Part shown: piece by piece, positions 1 to 13,745 of the stretch
Numbering within the stretch: position 1 is the first letter of the stretch
How the letters are laid out: each line of letters opens with the position of its first letter
Assembly: GCA_024636935.1 (NCBI GenBank)
Contig: JAGXGC010000019.1
Location: 147,773 to 211,772 of the forward strand
Source of the DNA: Sideroxydans sp.
GTDB lineage: Bacteria; Pseudomonadota; Gammaproteobacteria; Burkholderiales; Gallionellaceae
Direction: 5' to 3'
Length of the DNA: 64,000 nucleotides
Translations under genes and position numbers: made by a program
Notes under the pieces: generated by a model
What the model was told of the DNA's origin: nothing
Seen by the model: the letters and a program-made list of their open reading frames with translations, nothing else
Database searches by the model: none

Positions 1-330
1 CTCATGCGAATCCCGAAACGGGAGTAGCGACAAGTCTGACAATTCATAGAACTTCCGATCCAATTCGGGATGACCGCCAGCACCATCTATCACGCCATAC
101 CAATCTGGCATGGCCTTCAGTTTTGCCAATATCCTGTTCAGCTTCATAGGGTCACGACCATCAAGCGTTGTGTAATTTCTATGCGCTTGTGCGAGCGGTT
201 CACGACTTGCGTCAGTCAGAATAGAAATAGAGCGTTTGCCGAGCAAACCAAAGCCATGACAGAGCAGGTGGGAAATACTGGTTTTCCCAGTCCCACCTTT
301 ATTCCCTATCACGCAAATCAGTTGCCTCAT
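1..330 (-). CDS. ParA/MinD-like P-loop ATPase, partial (runs off left edge)
   Basis: Reverse-strand translation from ATG at 330: MRQLICVIGNKGGTGKTSISHLLCHGFGLLGKRSISILTDASREPLAQ...; KGGTGKT deviant Walker A. Absent from the ORF track because it is open at the window edge. Confidence 0.8.
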   Translation of the reverse strand, partial: MRQLICVIGNKGGTGKTSISHLLCHGFGLLGKRSISILTDASREPLAQAHRNYTTLDGRDPMKLNRILAKLKAMPDWYGVIDGAGGHPELDRKFYELSDLSLLPFRDSHE

Positions 331-533
331 TGCTGCATGCTCCTTTGAATTACCGTCATACTAGATGCATCAACGCAATATCAGTATTGAGAAATGGGAA
401 TGCAATCACCCTCAATTCAATCTTTTAACTTGAATGAATAGTGACGCTTAGAATAGAAATAAAGAATATTAAGAAGGGAGTTTTGTGTTCGACTATCGCA
501 TGTTCCAAGTCAACACCCATCGATCCTGACGGC

Positions 534-1004
534 TCAGAGTTTCATCAACGTCTGGATCTGCACTTGATATTGCTGACATACATCCCCTGCCGTGGGTGCA
601 CTACGGTAGATATCCCCGGTGACAGTGAGAAGTCGGATATAACAGGCATTCGGCGTTCCCTTGCCAGGGCGATCGAACTGAACTTCACTGATCTGGTCGC
701 GCAACAGCACAGCAGGTGTATAGAGCGGGCCGGCAAAACTCAACTTCACCTCATGCTCATCGAACTCAGCCAGAATGAAGCTACCGTAGTTCTCACGATA
801 GAGCAGCACGGCAAAGAACAGATAGAAGCACAAACCGACCATTGCGCCAGTGGAATTGCGGATCTCGGAACGCGAGCCCTGCATCGCAGCCGTCATCAGT
901 GCCGTCGTGACGACTACGACAATCGCCCCCCAAGCCATCACCTCAAGATAATGCATCAACATGGCATCCGCGTTTGAGAATGCCAGCGTCAGTTGTCCGC
1001 TCAC
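534..1004 (-). CDS. hypothetical membrane protein (2 predicted TM segments)
   Basis: 156 aa ORF, hydrophobic N-terminal half, overlaps the next gene start by 4 nt. Confidence 0.6.
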   Translation of the reverse strand: MSGQLTLAFSNADAMLMHYLEVMAWGAIVVVVTTALMTAAMQGSRSEIRNSTGAMVGLCFYLFFAVLLYRENYGSFILAEFDEHEVKLSFAGPLYTPAVLLRDQISEVQFDRPGKGTPNACYIRLLTVTGDIYRSAPTAGDVCQQYQVQIQTLMKL

Positions 1005-1480
1005 GTACTACCCTTCGCATTGATGTGCCGCAATAAACCATATGCCGCATCTTCGACCAGATCCAGCACATGCTCGAATCCATCCGCACCACCGAAATAG
1101 GGATCGGGCACCTCGCGCGCGTTGTACCGTTCCGCGAATTCAAGAAACAGTCCCAAATGGCCTTTAGCATCGTTCGGACGCAAGTTCTCGAGGATCGATA
1201 GATTAGCTTCATCCATCGCCAAGACATAATCGAATCGAACAAAGTCACTCGCCTCCACTTGCCGTCCTCGCAAAGCACTCATGTCATAGCCGCGTTGCAT
1301 CGCCGCGCGCTGTGTGCGCGAATCGGGAGGCTCACCAATGTGGTAATCATGCGTACCTGCCGAATCAATATGAATGACATCTGCCAGTCCCTCCATCTCA
1401 ACGTAATGGCGAAACACTGCCTCGGCAGTGGGTGAACGGCAGATATTGCCCATGCACACAAACAGGACCTTAGCTTTCAT
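1001..1480 (-). CDS. low molecular weight protein-tyrosine phosphatase
   Basis: VLFVCMGNICRSPTAEAV (CX5R motif) and C-terminal VPDPYFGGADGFEHVLDLVEDA. Confidence 0.95.
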   Translation of the reverse strand: MKAKVLFVCMGNICRSPTAEAVFRHYVEMEGLADVIHIDSAGTHDYHIGEPPDSRTQRAAMQRGYDMSALRGRQVEASDFVRFDYVLAMDEANLSILENLRPNDAKGHLGLFLEFAERYNAREVPDPYFGGADGFEHVLDLVEDAAYGLLRHINAKGST

Positions 1481-1488
1481 GGCTCAGC

Positions 1489-3513
<2,025 letters not shown>

Positions 3514-3545
3514 GTATTTCGGCCGCTATGCAACGCCCTGATGAA

Positions 3546-3788
3546 TCATTTTTTCAGTCTGGTCGACAACAGAAAACCGACCACCGCCCCGCCTGCGCCG
3601 CATAGCAATATTTTGTTACGCATCTCTGCCAAACCGGATACCGAGCTCCATGCACTCTGCAATGCGTTGCCACCGAATGAGAGCAGGCTGTTCACACTGA
3701 CGTAGTGGCCAGCGATCTTGCCAAAGATGCCGTAGCCGATAGCCATACCGATCACTGTACATATCAGAATGAATACGAGCTTTCTCAT
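3546..3788 (-). CDS. small membrane protein of unknown function
   Basis: 80 aa, two hydrophobic segments, Gly-rich second TM. Confidence 0.5.
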   Translation of the reverse strand: MRKLVFILICTVIGMAIGYGIFGKIAGHYVSVNSLLSFGGNALQSAWSSVSGLAEMRNKILLCGAGGAVVGFLLSTRLKK

Positions 3789-3798
3789 ACCTCTCTCC

Positions 3799-4257
3799 TT
3801 ATCCTAATTGAATGCCGATCTTGGCAACTGCCAGCGTAATCAATCCCAGTGACAGATTGATGGCGATCAACTGGCGTATCTTTGCCAGCACGGCAGCAGC
3901 CTCTTTCCAGCGCTCTTTCTCCACATGCAAGCTGAACGGTACGAAACAACCGAAGAACACATATACATAGATGCCGACCATCAAAAGGCCAAGCAGCAGC
4001 ATCGTATGGACATAATGCCCGACGTGCGCCATGCCGCCATACAGATAGATCAAATACAGACCACTGAGCAGAATGGCGCCGATAGATAGCCATACCCAAT
4101 TGAAGAATCGGCTGAACACGCCGTTCCACAGGCGAAGACGTTCCGGCGGTTGCAATACGTCGGCCGCAGTCGGACGCAATACCATGTAGGCGAAGAACAT
4201 GCCGCCTACCCAGACCACGATACCAAATAGATGCAACAACTTCAGAAATGTCAGCAT
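3799..4257 (-). CDS. CopD-like integral membrane protein
   Basis: [25 protein letters not shown], four TM segments. Confidence 0.75.
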   Translation of the reverse strand: MLTFLKLLHLFGIVVWVGGMFFAYMVLRPTAADVLQPPERLRLWNGVFSRFFNWVWLSIGAILLSGLYLIYLYGGMAHVGHYVHTMLLLGLLMVGIYVYVFFGCFVPFSLHVEKERWKEAAAVLAKIRQLIAINLSLGLITLAVAKIGIQLG

Positions 4258-4847
4258 GATCTCTCCTTGGAATTTGGTGTGATCAATTCACGCACCGGTT
4301 TAAATGAACGGCGATGGATATTCAGTACGCCGTGAGTTCGCAATGCTGCCATATGTAGCGCAGTAGGATAACCCTTATGGCTGTCGAATCCGTATTGTGG
4401 ATAAAGCGCGTGCATCTGCAACATGATCTCGTCCCGTGCAGTCTTAGCCAAGATGGAAGCAGCAGAGATAGCCTCCACCTTGCTATCACCCTTGACGATG
4501 GCTTCACTCGGGATGCCGGTGTCAGGACAGTACAAACCATCGACCAACACCTGATGCGGACGAATTTGCAAACCATCCACTGCACGCTTCATCGCGAGTA
4601 AGGTGGCTTGCAGAATGTTCAACTCGTCTATCTCTTTCGGATCGGCATAGGCTACACACCAAGCCAATGCCTGCTCCCGGATGATAGGTGCAAGACGGTC
4701 ACGCTGCTTCTCGGACAGTTTCTTCGAATCAGCCAGACCGGCGATTGGACGTGCGGGATCGAGGATCACTGCCGCAGCACTCACCGGTCCGGCCAGTGGG
4801 CCGCGGCCGGCCTCATCCACCCCGCAGATGAGCAGACTAGCCTGCAT
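4251..4847 (-). CDS. rnhB: ribonuclease HII
   Basis: [41 protein letters not shown]. Confidence 0.97.
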   Translation of the reverse strand: MQASLLICGVDEAGRGPLAGPVSAAAVILDPARPIAGLADSKKLSEKQRDRLAPIIREQALAWCVAYADPKEIDELNILQATLLAMKRAVDGLQIRPHQVLVDGLYCPDTGIPSEAIVKGDSKVEAISAASILAKTARDEIMLQMHALYPQYGFDSHKGYPTALHMAALRTHGVLNIHRRSFKPVRELITPNSKERSC

Positions 4848-6000
4848 CTTTCACCAGAATCGGCAGTATCGCTGCTGCCGCTTTCTGTGCCGTATTTTGG
4901 CGCAAAGTGTGATGCATCTCGGTGAAGGTCTGTTCCAGCTCTGCCACTGCCGATTTGTTGTTGACCAGATTCAACAATGCCTGAGCAAGATTCAACGGTG
5001 TCGCATCGTCCTGCAAAATCTCAGGCACGACGAATTTGCCCGCCAGGATGTTGGGCAATCCTACCCAACGCTGATACATCTTTCGTTTGTGCATCCACCA
5101 GGACAAAGCAGGCATTTTGTAAGTGATGACCATTGGACGCTTGAGCAAGGCCGCTTCCAATGTGGCAGTACCGGAAGCGACCAGCACGCCGTCAGCCGCA
5201 ATCATCGCGTCATGCGAATGTCCGAACAACAGTGTCATAGGCAAGTCCTGAGCATGCAACTTCCAGCGCACATGCTCGAAGATGTTGCGCGTCTCGCGTG
5301 TAGCCAGTGGCACCAAGAATTGTGCCTCGGGACATTGCTGCCAGATCAGCTTGGCCGTCTCGATATAGGTTTCTGCAAGCTGGCGTACCTCGCTCTGACG
5401 ACTACCCGGCAACAAAGCGAACACCTTGGCTGTCTTGGGTAGGATGCGCATCTGTTCTCGCATCGCCTCGCGCTTGGGTTGCTCGGGCATGAAGTCTGCC
5501 AATGGATGTCCGACGTAAGTGACCGGCACACCCGCCTTCTCGTACAACGGCGCTTCGAACGGAAATAGCGCCAGCATGTGCGAAACAGCTTGTTTGATCT
5601 TATTGATACGCTCGCCGCGCCAAGCCCAGATGGAGGGGCTGACGTAGTGCACGGTGGGGATACCGCGAGCTTTCAAGGCCACTTCAAGATTGAGATTGAA
5701 ATCGGGCGCATCGACGCCGATGAACAAGTCTGGCTTTTGTGCGATGAAGCGTTTGCGCAACTGGTTTCGGATGCCGACGATCTCACGATAGTGACGCAGC
5801 ACTTCAACATAGCCGCGCACGGCGAGCTTTTCCAGCGGGAACAAGACTTCCATACCGACCGCTTGCATCTTGGGGCCACCGATACCAATGAAGCGCACTG
5901 CCGGATGGGCTTGCTTAATGGTTTGCATCAGCATGCTGGCGAGCATATCGCCCGAGGCCTCGCCCGCCACGATGGCGATGGTCTTGATTGGTTCTGACAT
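4837..6000 (-). CDS. lpxB: lipid-A-disaccharide synthase
   Basis: [37 protein letters not shown]; lpx gene order. Confidence 0.97.
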   Translation of the reverse strand: MSEPIKTIAIVAGEASGDMLASMLMQTIKQAHPAVRFIGIGGPKMQAVGMEVLFPLEKLAVRGYVEVLRHYREIVGIRNQLRKRFIAQKPDLFIGVDAPDFNLNLEVALKARGIPTVHYVSPSIWAWRGERINKIKQAVSHMLALFPFEAPLYEKAGVPVTYVGHPLADFMPEQPKREAMREQMRILPKTAKVFALLPGSRQSEVRQLAETYIETAKLIWQQCPEAQFLVPLATRETRNIFEHVRWKLHAQDLPMTLLFGHSHDAMIAADGVLVASGTATLEAALLKRPMVITYKMPALSWWMHKRKMYQRWVGLPNILAGKFVVPEILQDDATPLNLAQALLNLVNNKSAVAELEQTFTEMHHTLRQNTAQKAAAAILPILVKDAG

Positions 6001-6002
6001 GA

Positions 6003-6782
6003 TTAACGGACGATGCCGCGCTGCGTTCGTCCGAGGAAGTCGACCATGGCCTGCACCTCGGGGTGCTCGGCAGCTTGGGGGGCAAGCGCTGCTTTTGCTT
6101 CTTCCAGAGTCATGCCGGACTTGTATAAAGTCTTGTATGCGCGCTTGATCGCCATTACGGCCGCACTGGAGAATCCGCGACGCTTCAGACCTTCCGAGTT
6201 GGTACCGTGCGGTGCAGCGGGATTGCCGGAAACGGTGACATAAGTCGGAATATCCTGAAACAGAATGCTGCCCATGCCGGTGATGACATGTGCGCCGATC
6301 TGCACGAACTGGTGCACAACGGTGAAACCGCCGAGAATGGCAAAATCGTCCACGATCACATGCCCTGCCAGTTGCGCGTTGTTGGCAAAGATAGTGTTGT
6401 TGCCGACCTGACAGTCATGCGCCAAGTGCACGTAGGCCATGATCCAGTTGTTATTGCCGAGGCGAGTCACGCCACCATCCTGCTCCGTACCCAGATTGAA
6501 GGTACAGAACTCACGGATCATGTTGTTGTCGCCGATCTCCAGTCGCGTCGGCTCGTTCGCATATTTCTTGTCCTGCGGGATCTCCCCCAAGGAAGAGAAT
6601 TGAAAGATGCGGTTGTTCTTGCCGATGGTGGTGTGACCATTGATCACCACATGCGGACCGACCGTCGTGCCGGCACCGATCTCGACGTGCTCGCCGATGA
6701 TAGCGTAAGGACCGACGCTGACATCATCGGCCAGCTTCGCACCCGGATGGATGATGGCGGTCGGATGGCGTAATTCGCTCAT
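6003..6782 (-). CDS. lpxA: UDP-N-acetylglucosamine acyltransferase
   Basis: Hexapeptide repeats, [22 protein letters not shown]; synteny. Confidence 0.97.
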   Translation of the reverse strand: MSELRHPTAIIHPGAKLADDVSVGPYAIIGEHVEIGAGTTVGPHVVINGHTTIGKNNRIFQFSSLGEIPQDKKYANEPTRLEIGDNNMIREFCTFNLGTEQDGGVTRLGNNNWIMAYVHLAHDCQVGNNTIFANNAQLAGHVIVDDFAILGGFTVVHQFVQIGAHVITGMGSILFQDIPTYVTVSGNPAAPHGTNSEGLKRRGFSSAAVMAIKRAYKTLYKSGMTLEEAKAALAPQAAEHPEVQAMVDFLGRTQRGIVR

Positions 6783-7228
6783 TCTTTGTCCCGAATAGTG
6801 CAGATCAGTTGTGCTTCGGCTGCAACCTCACCGTCCACTTTGGCGACGCCACTGAACTTCCAAATACCGCGACGGTTCTGGGTGATAGACACCTCAAATA
6901 TCAGTTGGTCGCCGGGGCTGACTGGGCGCTTGAAACGCGCGCCGTCGATACCGACAAAGTAGTACACAGATTTATCGTCCGGCTTGGTACCCATGCTCTT
7001 GAAGGACAGCAAGGCGGCGGCTTGCGCCATCGCTTCGATGATCAGCACGCCCGGCATCACCGGGTGATGCGGATAGTGGCCGGGGAAGAACGGCTCGTTG
7101 ATGGTGACGTTCTTCAGTGCGGCGATCTTCTCGTTCGGCACCACATCCAGCACGCGATCGATCAGCAGGAACGGGTAACGGTGCGGCAGGTGTTCCAATA
7201 CTTCATGTATGTCCATGGTGATGCTCAT
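6779..7228 (-). CDS. fabZ: 3-hydroxyacyl-[ACP] dehydratase
   Basis: [37 protein letters not shown]. Confidence 0.97.
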   Translation of the reverse strand: MSITMDIHEVLEHLPHRYPFLLIDRVLDVVPNEKIAALKNVTINEPFFPGHYPHHPVMPGVLIIEAMAQAAALLSFKSMGTKPDDKSVYYFVGIDGARFKRPVSPGDQLIFEVSITQNRRGIWKFSGVAKVDGEVAAEAQLICTIRDKE

Positions 7229-7230
7229 GC

Positions 7231-8265
7231 TTATCTCCCCTTCAATGTTTCGATGTCGTGTTCAAGTTGTTTAATGCGTTTCGTCATTTCGTCCAAGTGG
7301 CGCAATTGCGCTGCATTGCGTCGCCATGCGTGATTGTCGCTGAACGGATAGGTGCCGGTATAGCTACCCTTCACTATGCTCTTGGTGATCACTGTACCGG
7401 CGGAGACCTCCACCTCGTCTGCGACCTGCAGATGGCCAAGGATGATGGCCCCACCGCCGATACGGCAATAACGCCCGATACGTGCGCTACCCGCGATACC
7501 AACACAACCGGCGATGGCGGTATGCGCGCCGATGCGCACGTTGTGTGCAATCTGTATCTGGTTGTCCAGCTTCACGCCCTCTTCGATCACTGTGTCATCC
7601 AGCGCACCACGGTCGATGGTGGTGTTGGCACCGATCTCGACATGATCACCGATGATGACGCCGCCGATCTGAGGGATCTTCAGCCAGCGTCCTTCTTCCA
7701 TGGCGATGCCAAAACCGTCTGCGCCGATCACTGCTCCTGAGTGAACGATAACGTGATTACCCAGCGTGCAACCGTGATACACGCTGACGTTGGGATATAA
7801 GCGCACTTGTTCACCCAGTGTCACATGCTCACCGACAGTACAACCAGCCATCACCACACTACGCGCGCCGATACGTGCACCCTCCCCTACCCAGACATTG
7901 GCACCGATATGCGCATCCAGAGACACATGCGCGCCCGCATCGATCACCGCACTGGGATGGATGCTGGGCGCATACTCGCGCAGAGGATTGAGGAATGCAG
8001 ACAGTTTGGCGAAATAGGAATAGGGGTTGGCGGCGACGATGCGCGGACGCTTGGTCAGTTCGGCATCGGCCAAACCCAGTATCACTGCAGAAGCGTGACT
8101 CTCATCCAGTTGCTTGCGATATTTGGCATTGGCTAGAAAGGCAATATGTCCTAGCCCGGCTTTTTCGAGCGTGGCGATCTGCGACACCTCGGTGGCATCA
8201 TTGCCAATCACCTGCCCGCCGAAGCGGGCAACTATATCGGCCAGGCTGTAGCTTGTTCGCTCCAT
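7231..8265 (-). CDS. lpxD: UDP-3-O-(3-hydroxyacyl)glucosamine N-acyltransferase
   Basis: Hexapeptide repeats, [37 protein letters not shown]. Confidence 0.97.
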   Translation of the reverse strand: MERTSYSLADIVARFGGQVIGNDATEVSQIATLEKAGLGHIAFLANAKYRKQLDESHASAVILGLADAELTKRPRIVAANPYSYFAKLSAFLNPLREYAPSIHPSAVIDAGAHVSLDAHIGANVWVGEGARIGARSVVMAGCTVGEHVTLGEQVRLYPNVSVYHGCTLGNHVIVHSGAVIGADGFGIAMEEGRWLKIPQIGGVIIGDHVEIGANTTIDRGALDDTVIEEGVKLDNQIQIAHNVRIGAHTAIAGCVGIAGSARIGRYCRIGGGAIILGHLQVADEVEVSAGTVITKSIVKGSYTGTYPFSDNHAWRRNAAQLRHLDEMTKRIKQLEHDIETLKGR

Positions 8266-8286
8266 CCTCTTAGACTCGTCGAACGA

Positions 8287-8802
8287 TCACTTGCCCGATT
8301 CGGACAGTGGTTCGCCTTCCATATATTTGAGCACCTTGTCCGTGATATCCACGCGCGGATTGCGATAGACAGCTTCTTGCAAGATGACATCGTATTGCTC
8401 GCTCTCGGCGATGGCGCGAATCGCCTTGTCTGCTTTGGCGAGAATCTGTGCCAGCTCTTCGTTCTGGCGCAGGCTAAGGTCTTCACGGAATTCGCGCTGG
8501 CGCGTTTGCAACATCAGGTTGAGGTTGGCAAGCTCGCGCTCCTTGATGCGGCGCGATGAATCTGACAGTTTGCTACTATTTTTCTCCAAGTCGCTCTGGG
8601 TGTCCTTGATTTCTCCAGCCAATCTTTTGATCTCTTGATCTCGGACCGCGAACTCTTTGTCAATCTTCTTCTGCGCGTAAAGTGCTTGGGCAGACTCACG
8701 TAAGATGCGCTCGGTATCGACGATACCGATACGGAAATCACCCGCTTGAGCATTGGAGGCGATCAACGCCCCGAAAACGATTGCAAAGAATATGTTCTTC
8801 AT
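8287..8802 (-). CDS. skp: OmpH/Skp-family periplasmic chaperone
   Basis: Signal peptide MKNIFFAIVFGALIASNAQA then FRIGIVDTERIL and a coiled coil; between bamA and lpxD. Start trimmed from 8859 to 8802. Confidence 0.9.
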   Translation of the reverse strand: MKNIFFAIVFGALIASNAQAGDFRIGIVDTERILRESAQALYAQKKIDKEFAVRDQEIKRLAGEIKDTQSDLEKNSSKLSDSSRRIKERELANLNLMLQTRQREFREDLSLRQNEELAQILAKADKAIRAIAESEQYDVILQEAVYRNPRVDITDKVLKYMEGEPLSESGK

Positions 8803-8845
8803 GATTACTCCTTGTCGGACAATTAGCCCGCGAAGATCCCGCTCC

Positions 8846-11128
8846 TTAGAACATGCCACCCATGGTGAACTGGAAGAACTGCAGCTTGTCCTGCGGCTGC
8901 GAGTTCAAAGGCTTGGACCAGCTGATCTGTATCGGACCGGCCGGCGAGAACCATGTCAGTCCCAAGCCCGTAGCATAGCGCATCCCCTCAGAGGCGATAG
9001 TTTGAGTAGCATCACCGTAGACAGCCCCGCCGTCAAGGAACAAGTTCATACGTAGCGACTGACTCTTCTCCATACCCGGCATGGGGAACAATACTTCAGC
9101 ATTACCCACTACACGGCGGTTACCCCCCAAAGAATATCCACTGGCATCGCGTGGTCCCAAAGAATTGTAATCGTAACCGCGCACCGAACCAGATCCGCCT
9201 GCATAAAGGCTTTTGAAGAACGGCAGCGTCATGCCGCTATAGCCGTTGGCGAAGCCCAAGTCTCCATTCAGGCGCAAAGTCAGATTTTCCGAAAGCGGCT
9301 GAAACCATTGCTGGGCATAGGTGACTTTGTAAAAGCGCTGACCGGATACCGGCAATGAAGCCTCAATGTTTGCGCGTTGCGTCGCACCTACTTTGGGAAA
9401 TATCGCACTATCACGGGTATCACGCGACCAGCCGATGGTCCCCAACACGTTCTGATTGGTCTTGCCAAAGGTATCTATGTAATCAATAAATCGTTGCGGA
9501 CTATTGGCGGTCAAACCGATTGAGGTGTTCTCCATCGCCAGTCCGTAATGGAACATCTCTTCATCGCTGATCGGTACGCCATAACGTATACCTGCGCCGT
9601 AGGTCTCTGAGGTGTACTGGCTGATGGTGGTTGAAGTCACGTCCGAACGGCGCTTATATATATCAAAACCGCGACTCACGCCGTCATCGGTGTAATAGGG
9701 GTTGGTGTAGGAAATCGAATAAACTTGGTTCACCTTGCTGGTGTTGACCTGAGTGGATAGGTAATTACCGGTACCAAACAAGTTACTCTGGGTGACTCCC
9801 CCCATGAAGGTAAGTCCCTCGCCATTGCTAAAACCCATACCGATATTGAAGTTACCGGTAGCTTTCTCAGCCACCGTCAGATCCAGATCGAGTTGGTCAG
9901 TACTACCTGGCACCTGATGAGTCTCAATGTTCACACTATCAAAGAATCCCAATCGGTCAATGCGCTGCTTGGACTTCTTGATCTTGGAGGTGGCGAACCA
10001 GCCACCTTCCATCTGACGGAACTCGCGCCGTATGATCTCATCCTTGGTCTTGTCGTTGCCGGAGATATTGATGTTTCGCACATAGGCGCGCTGCATGGGA
10101 TCAACCACAAAAGTAAAGGCGGCCTGATGCTTCTCCTTGTCGATATCCGGCACGATATTTACATTGGCGAAGGCATAGCCTTCCTCGCCCAAATTTTCGC
10201 GGATCTTTTCAGAGGATGCTGTCAATGCCTCACGCGAAAATACCTGCCCCGGGTGTACGGCGACCATGGCGCGTAGCGCCTCGTTGCTGAACACGTTCTT
10301 CGCGCCAGCCACCTTGATGTCTGAGATCGTATATTGCTCACCCTCGGTCAGATTAAGGGTGATGTAGATATCCTTTTTATCGGCAGATATCGTGACATTG
10401 GTGGAATCGATAGAAAAGTCCATATAGCCAGAATTCAGGTACAGACTGCGGATGTTCTCGATGTCTGCCGACAGTTTGGGCTTGGAATATTGATCGTTGC
10501 TGCTGAGCCAAGTGAACCAGCCTGGCGTGGTCAGCTTCATCTCGTCCAACAAATCGTCGTCGCTGAATTTCTGATTGCCGATGATATTGATCTGGCGGAT
10601 CTTGGAGGGCTTGCCCTCCACCACGACCAGACTGACCGCAACACGATTGCGTTCTAATTCTGTCACTTTCGTCTTTACGGCCACCGCATATTTACCACGC
10701 GCGATGTATTGCCGCTTCAGCTCGTTCTCAGATTTTTCCATAGCAGACTTGTCAAAGATACGACCTTCCGCCAATCCGACCAGCTTCAGGTTGTCCAGCA
10801 ACTGTGGTTTGGGGAAATCCTTGATACCGTCCAACTCGACGCTGGCGATGGTTGGACGCTCCTGTACGCGCACCACTAGCACGCCCTGCTCGGCCAGCAA
10901 CTGCACATCCTTGAAGAAGCCGGTGGAGAACAAAGCATGCAGAGCGGCAGTCGCACGGTCATCGTCCAGCGTATCGCCGACTTTGACTGGTAGATAGCTG
11001 AATACGGTACCTGCTTCGGTACGCTGAATGCCCTCGATGCGGATGTCTTTCACCACGAACGGCTGTCCCGCCCAAGCGGACGCACCATATACAAGCGCGA
11101 TCACGCCCGCAAATTTTCTAAAATCCAT
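8846..11128 (-). CDS. bamA: outer membrane protein assembly factor BamA
   Basis: POTRA domains, FVVKDIRIEGIQRTEAGTVFSYLPV, GGSGSVRGYDYNSLGPRD, C-terminal FQFTMGGMF. Confidence 0.98.
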   Translation of the reverse strand: MDFRKFAGVIALVYGASAWAGQPFVVKDIRIEGIQRTEAGTVFSYLPVKVGDTLDDDRATAALHALFSTGFFKDVQLLAEQGVLVVRVQERPTIASVELDGIKDFPKPQLLDNLKLVGLAEGRIFDKSAMEKSENELKRQYIARGKYAVAVKTKVTELERNRVAVSLVVVEGKPSKIRQINIIGNQKFSDDDLLDEMKLTTPGWFTWLSSNDQYSKPKLSADIENIRSLYLNSGYMDFSIDSTNVTISADKKDIYITLNLTEGEQYTISDIKVAGAKNVFSNEALRAMVAVHPGQVFSREALTASSEKIRENLGEEGYAFANVNIVPDIDKEKHQAAFTFVVDPMQRAYVRNINISGNDKTKDEIIRREFRQMEGGWFATSKIKKSKQRIDRLGFFDSVNIETHQVPGSTDQLDLDLTVAEKATGNFNIGMGFSNGEGLTFMGGVTQSNLFGTGNYLSTQVNTSKVNQVYSISYTNPYYTDDGVSRGFDIYKRRSDVTSTTISQYTSETYGAGIRYGVPISDEEMFHYGLAMENTSIGLTANSPQRFIDYIDTFGKTNQNVLGTIGWSRDTRDSAIFPKVGATQRANIEASLPVSGQRFYKVTYAQQWFQPLSENLTLRLNGDLGFANGYSGMTLPFFKSLYAGGSGSVRGYDYNSLGPRDASGYSLGGNRRVVGNAEVLFPMPGMEKSQSLRMNLFLDGGAVYGDATQTIASEGMRYATGLGLTWFSPAGPIQISWSKPLNSQPQDKLQFFQFTMGGMF

Positions 11129-11134
11129 TATTTA

Positions 11135-12487
11135 TTAACCCAAAATCAGGCGGCTCACGTCGTTGTACAACGCAAAAGCCATCATGGTCACCAAGAGTGC
11201 GATACCGACTTTCTGTCCTACTTCCCACAGATTGTCAGAGACCGGACTGCCCTTGAAAAATTCGACCGAATAATACAGCAAATGACCGCCATCCAATAAC
11301 GGGATCGGCAGCAGATTCAATATTCCCAGACTGATGCTGATCAGCGCGAGGAATCCCACATAGGCACCTAAACCCATCTGAGCCGACTGGCCTGCATAGT
11401 CTGCGATGGTGATCGGGCCAGACAGATTCTTCAGCGACACTTCGCCCAACACCATTTTCCCCATCATCTTCAAGCTGATGAGCGCGGTCTCCCAAGTCTT
11501 GCGTACGCCTTCGGACAGTGCCTGCATGGGCGGATAATGCACATCCGTTAGCAAAGCTTCAAAAGCTCGCCTGTCGATCTGCGCCCCCGCACCGATACGT
11601 CCGATGCGCTCACCTTTATCTTCCAATGCTGCAGGTTTGACCGACAGATTGATTCGCGCACCGTCGCGCTCGATCTCCAGCTGCAGGGACTGCTCGGGAT
11701 GTGCGCGTACCACCTTCACCCAGTCTTCCCATAAAGAGACCACTTCGCCGTTCACACGCAGCACCCGGTCCCCCACCTGCATGCCAGCCTGTGCCGCTGC
11801 CCCGTCAGCAGTCAACTGACCGATGACGGGATATACCGGCGGCTGGTATGGCAACAAGCCTAGTTTGCGCATGAAATCACCATCCAGATCAGCCGCCGAC
11901 AGACCCGACATATCCAATTCGCGAACCACGACATCTCCTGCTTTTCCTCGCAGTTCAAGCTGAGCGGAACGCTGTTGCAGGATCAGGTCGAGCAAAGTCC
12001 AGCGCACCTCTTGCCAGCTAGGAGTGGTATGACCATTGATGCTAACGATGGTGCTCTGCGTCTCCAGCGCTGCCACGGATGCAGGAGTGCCTGCAACGAT
12101 CTCTCCCAGCACAGGCTTGATGCCTGGCACACCATACATAAACAATGCCCAGTACAACACGACTGCCAGCAACAGATTAGCCAAAGGGCCAGCTACCACG
12201 ATAGCCATGCGCTGCAAGACAGGTTTGCGATTGAAGGCGTTGCGCAGCTCATTCGGAGGAACGTCACCCTCTCGCTCGTCCAGCATCTTCACATAGCCCC
12301 CCAAAGGGATAGCGGACAGCGCCCATTCGGTGCCTTTTTTGTCAACACGCGACCAGATAACATTGCCAAAACCGACCGAAAAACGCAGCACTTTCACATC
12401 GCATAAGCGCGCCACCAGATAGTGTCCATATTCATGGAACACTACTAACACAACGATGGCTACGACAAAGGCAAGCAAGGTGATCAT
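11135..12487 (-). CDS. rseP: site-2 protease RseP
   Basis: VVFHEYGHYLVAR (HExxH), PDZ domains, NLLPIPLLDGGHLLYY. Confidence 0.97.
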   Translation of the reverse strand: MITLLAFVVAIVVLVVFHEYGHYLVARLCDVKVLRFSVGFGNVIWSRVDKKGTEWALSAIPLGGYVKMLDEREGDVPPNELRNAFNRKPVLQRMAIVVAGPLANLLLAVVLYWALFMYGVPGIKPVLGEIVAGTPASVAALETQSTIVSINGHTTPSWQEVRWTLLDLILQQRSAQLELRGKAGDVVVRELDMSGLSAADLDGDFMRKLGLLPYQPPVYPVIGQLTADGAAAQAGMQVGDRVLRVNGEVVSLWEDWVKVVRAHPEQSLQLEIERDGARINLSVKPAALEDKGERIGRIGAGAQIDRRAFEALLTDVHYPPMQALSEGVRKTWETALISLKMMGKMVLGEVSLKNLSGPITIADYAGQSAQMGLGAYVGFLALISISLGILNLLPIPLLDGGHLLYYSVEFFKGSPVSDNLWEVGQKVGIALLVTMMAFALYNDVSRLILG

Positions 12488-12563
12488 GGTTTACTTTCTG
12501 AAGCAGTCTGGGATAGCCACAATGACCGCATAAACATGCAGAGGTTCAGTACAGGCCAGCCTC

Positions 12564-13745
12564 TCACTTTGCTTTTTGCTCCACCCACACCAGCGCAGCC
12601 ACACGCGATGCAGTATCGGCATCCAGCACATCCTGCAACTGATAAACCTCTTGGCGAGGCACCTCATCTATGACAGCTTCAATCAAACGTGGGATATCGA
12701 GAAAAGCGATTCTGCCATCCAAAAAGGCGGCAACGGCGACTTCATTCGCGGCATTGAGCAAGGCCGGAACCGTGCCGCCTGCGCGTAGCGCGCGATAGGC
12801 GAGCGCCAGACAGGGGAAGCGCTCGAAATCGGGAGTTGTGAAATCAAGTTTGGCAATAGCGAACAGATCGAGCGGGGCGACCCCAGACTCGATGCGCTCC
12901 GGCCAAGCCAAAGCATAGGCGATCGGGGTGCGCATATCAGGATTGCCGAGTTGTGCCAGCACCGAACCATCAACATATTGCACCATGGAATGGATCACGC
13001 TCTGCGGATGCACCACGACTTGAATATCGTCCGCTGCAGCATTGAACAGCCAGTGAGCCTCGATCACTTCCAGCCCCTTGTTCATCATGCTGGCGGAATC
13101 GACCGATATCTTGCGCCCCATGCTCCAATTGGGATGGGCACAAGCCTGATCCGGTGTGACGTTCTGCAAATCGGACAAGGATGTATTGCGGAAAGGACCG
13201 CCGGAAGCAGTAAGCAAGATCTTGCAGACACCGCTCTGTTGCATATCGCCCGCATAATCGTGCGGTAGCGACTGGAAGATAGCATTGTGTTCGCTGTCGA
13301 TCGGCAATAACACCGCCCCACTGCGGCGCACCGCATCCATGAACAGATGACCAGCCAGCACCAAGGTCTCCTTGTTCGCCAGCAGCACCTTCTTGCCTGC
13401 TTCTGCAGCAGCCAGTGTGGGACGCATGCCTGCCGCCCCCACAATTGCAGCCATCACGGCATGCACTTCCGGCAAGGTGGCGACCCGTACCAGCGCTTCC
13501 TTACCGCACAACACCTCGATATCAAGCCCTACTGCCACGACTCGTTTACGCAGACGATCCGCGGCCGACTCATCCAGCAACACTGCGAAATAGGGACGGA
13601 ACTGTTTACATTGTTCGAATAGCAGCTCGTCTTGCTGATTTGCAGTGAGCGCGATGATGCGATAGCGATCCGGATGTCGTGCAATGACATCCAGCGTGCT
13701 CTTGCCTATGCTTCCAGTGGAGCCCAGAACGGTGATGTTCAGCAC
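12564..13745 (-). CDS. dxr: 1-deoxy-D-xylulose 5-phosphate reductoisomerase
   Basis: [58 protein letters not shown]. Confidence 0.98.
   Translation of the reverse strand: MLNITVLGSTGSIGKSTLDVIARHPDRYRIIALTANQQDELLFEQCKQFRPYFAVLLDESAADRLRKRVVAVGLDIEVLCGKEALVRVATLPEVHAVMAAIVGAAGMRPTLAAAEAGKKVLLANKETLVLAGHLFMDAVRRSGAVLLPIDSEHNAIFQSLPHDYAGDMQQSGVCKILLTASGGPFRNTSLSDLQNVTPDQACAHPNWSMGRKISVDSASMMNKGLEVIEAHWLFNAAADDIQVVVHPQSVIHSMVQYVDGSVLAQLGNPDMRTPIAYALAWPERIESGVAPLDLFAIAKLDFTTPDFERFPCLALAYRALRAGGTVPALLNAANEVAVAAFLDGRIAFLDIPRLIEAVIDEVPRQEVYQLQDVLDADTASRVAALVWVEQKAK

Noticed and set aside
4681-5442. 253-aa plus-strand ORF
   Set aside because: Antisense to rnhB/lpxB.
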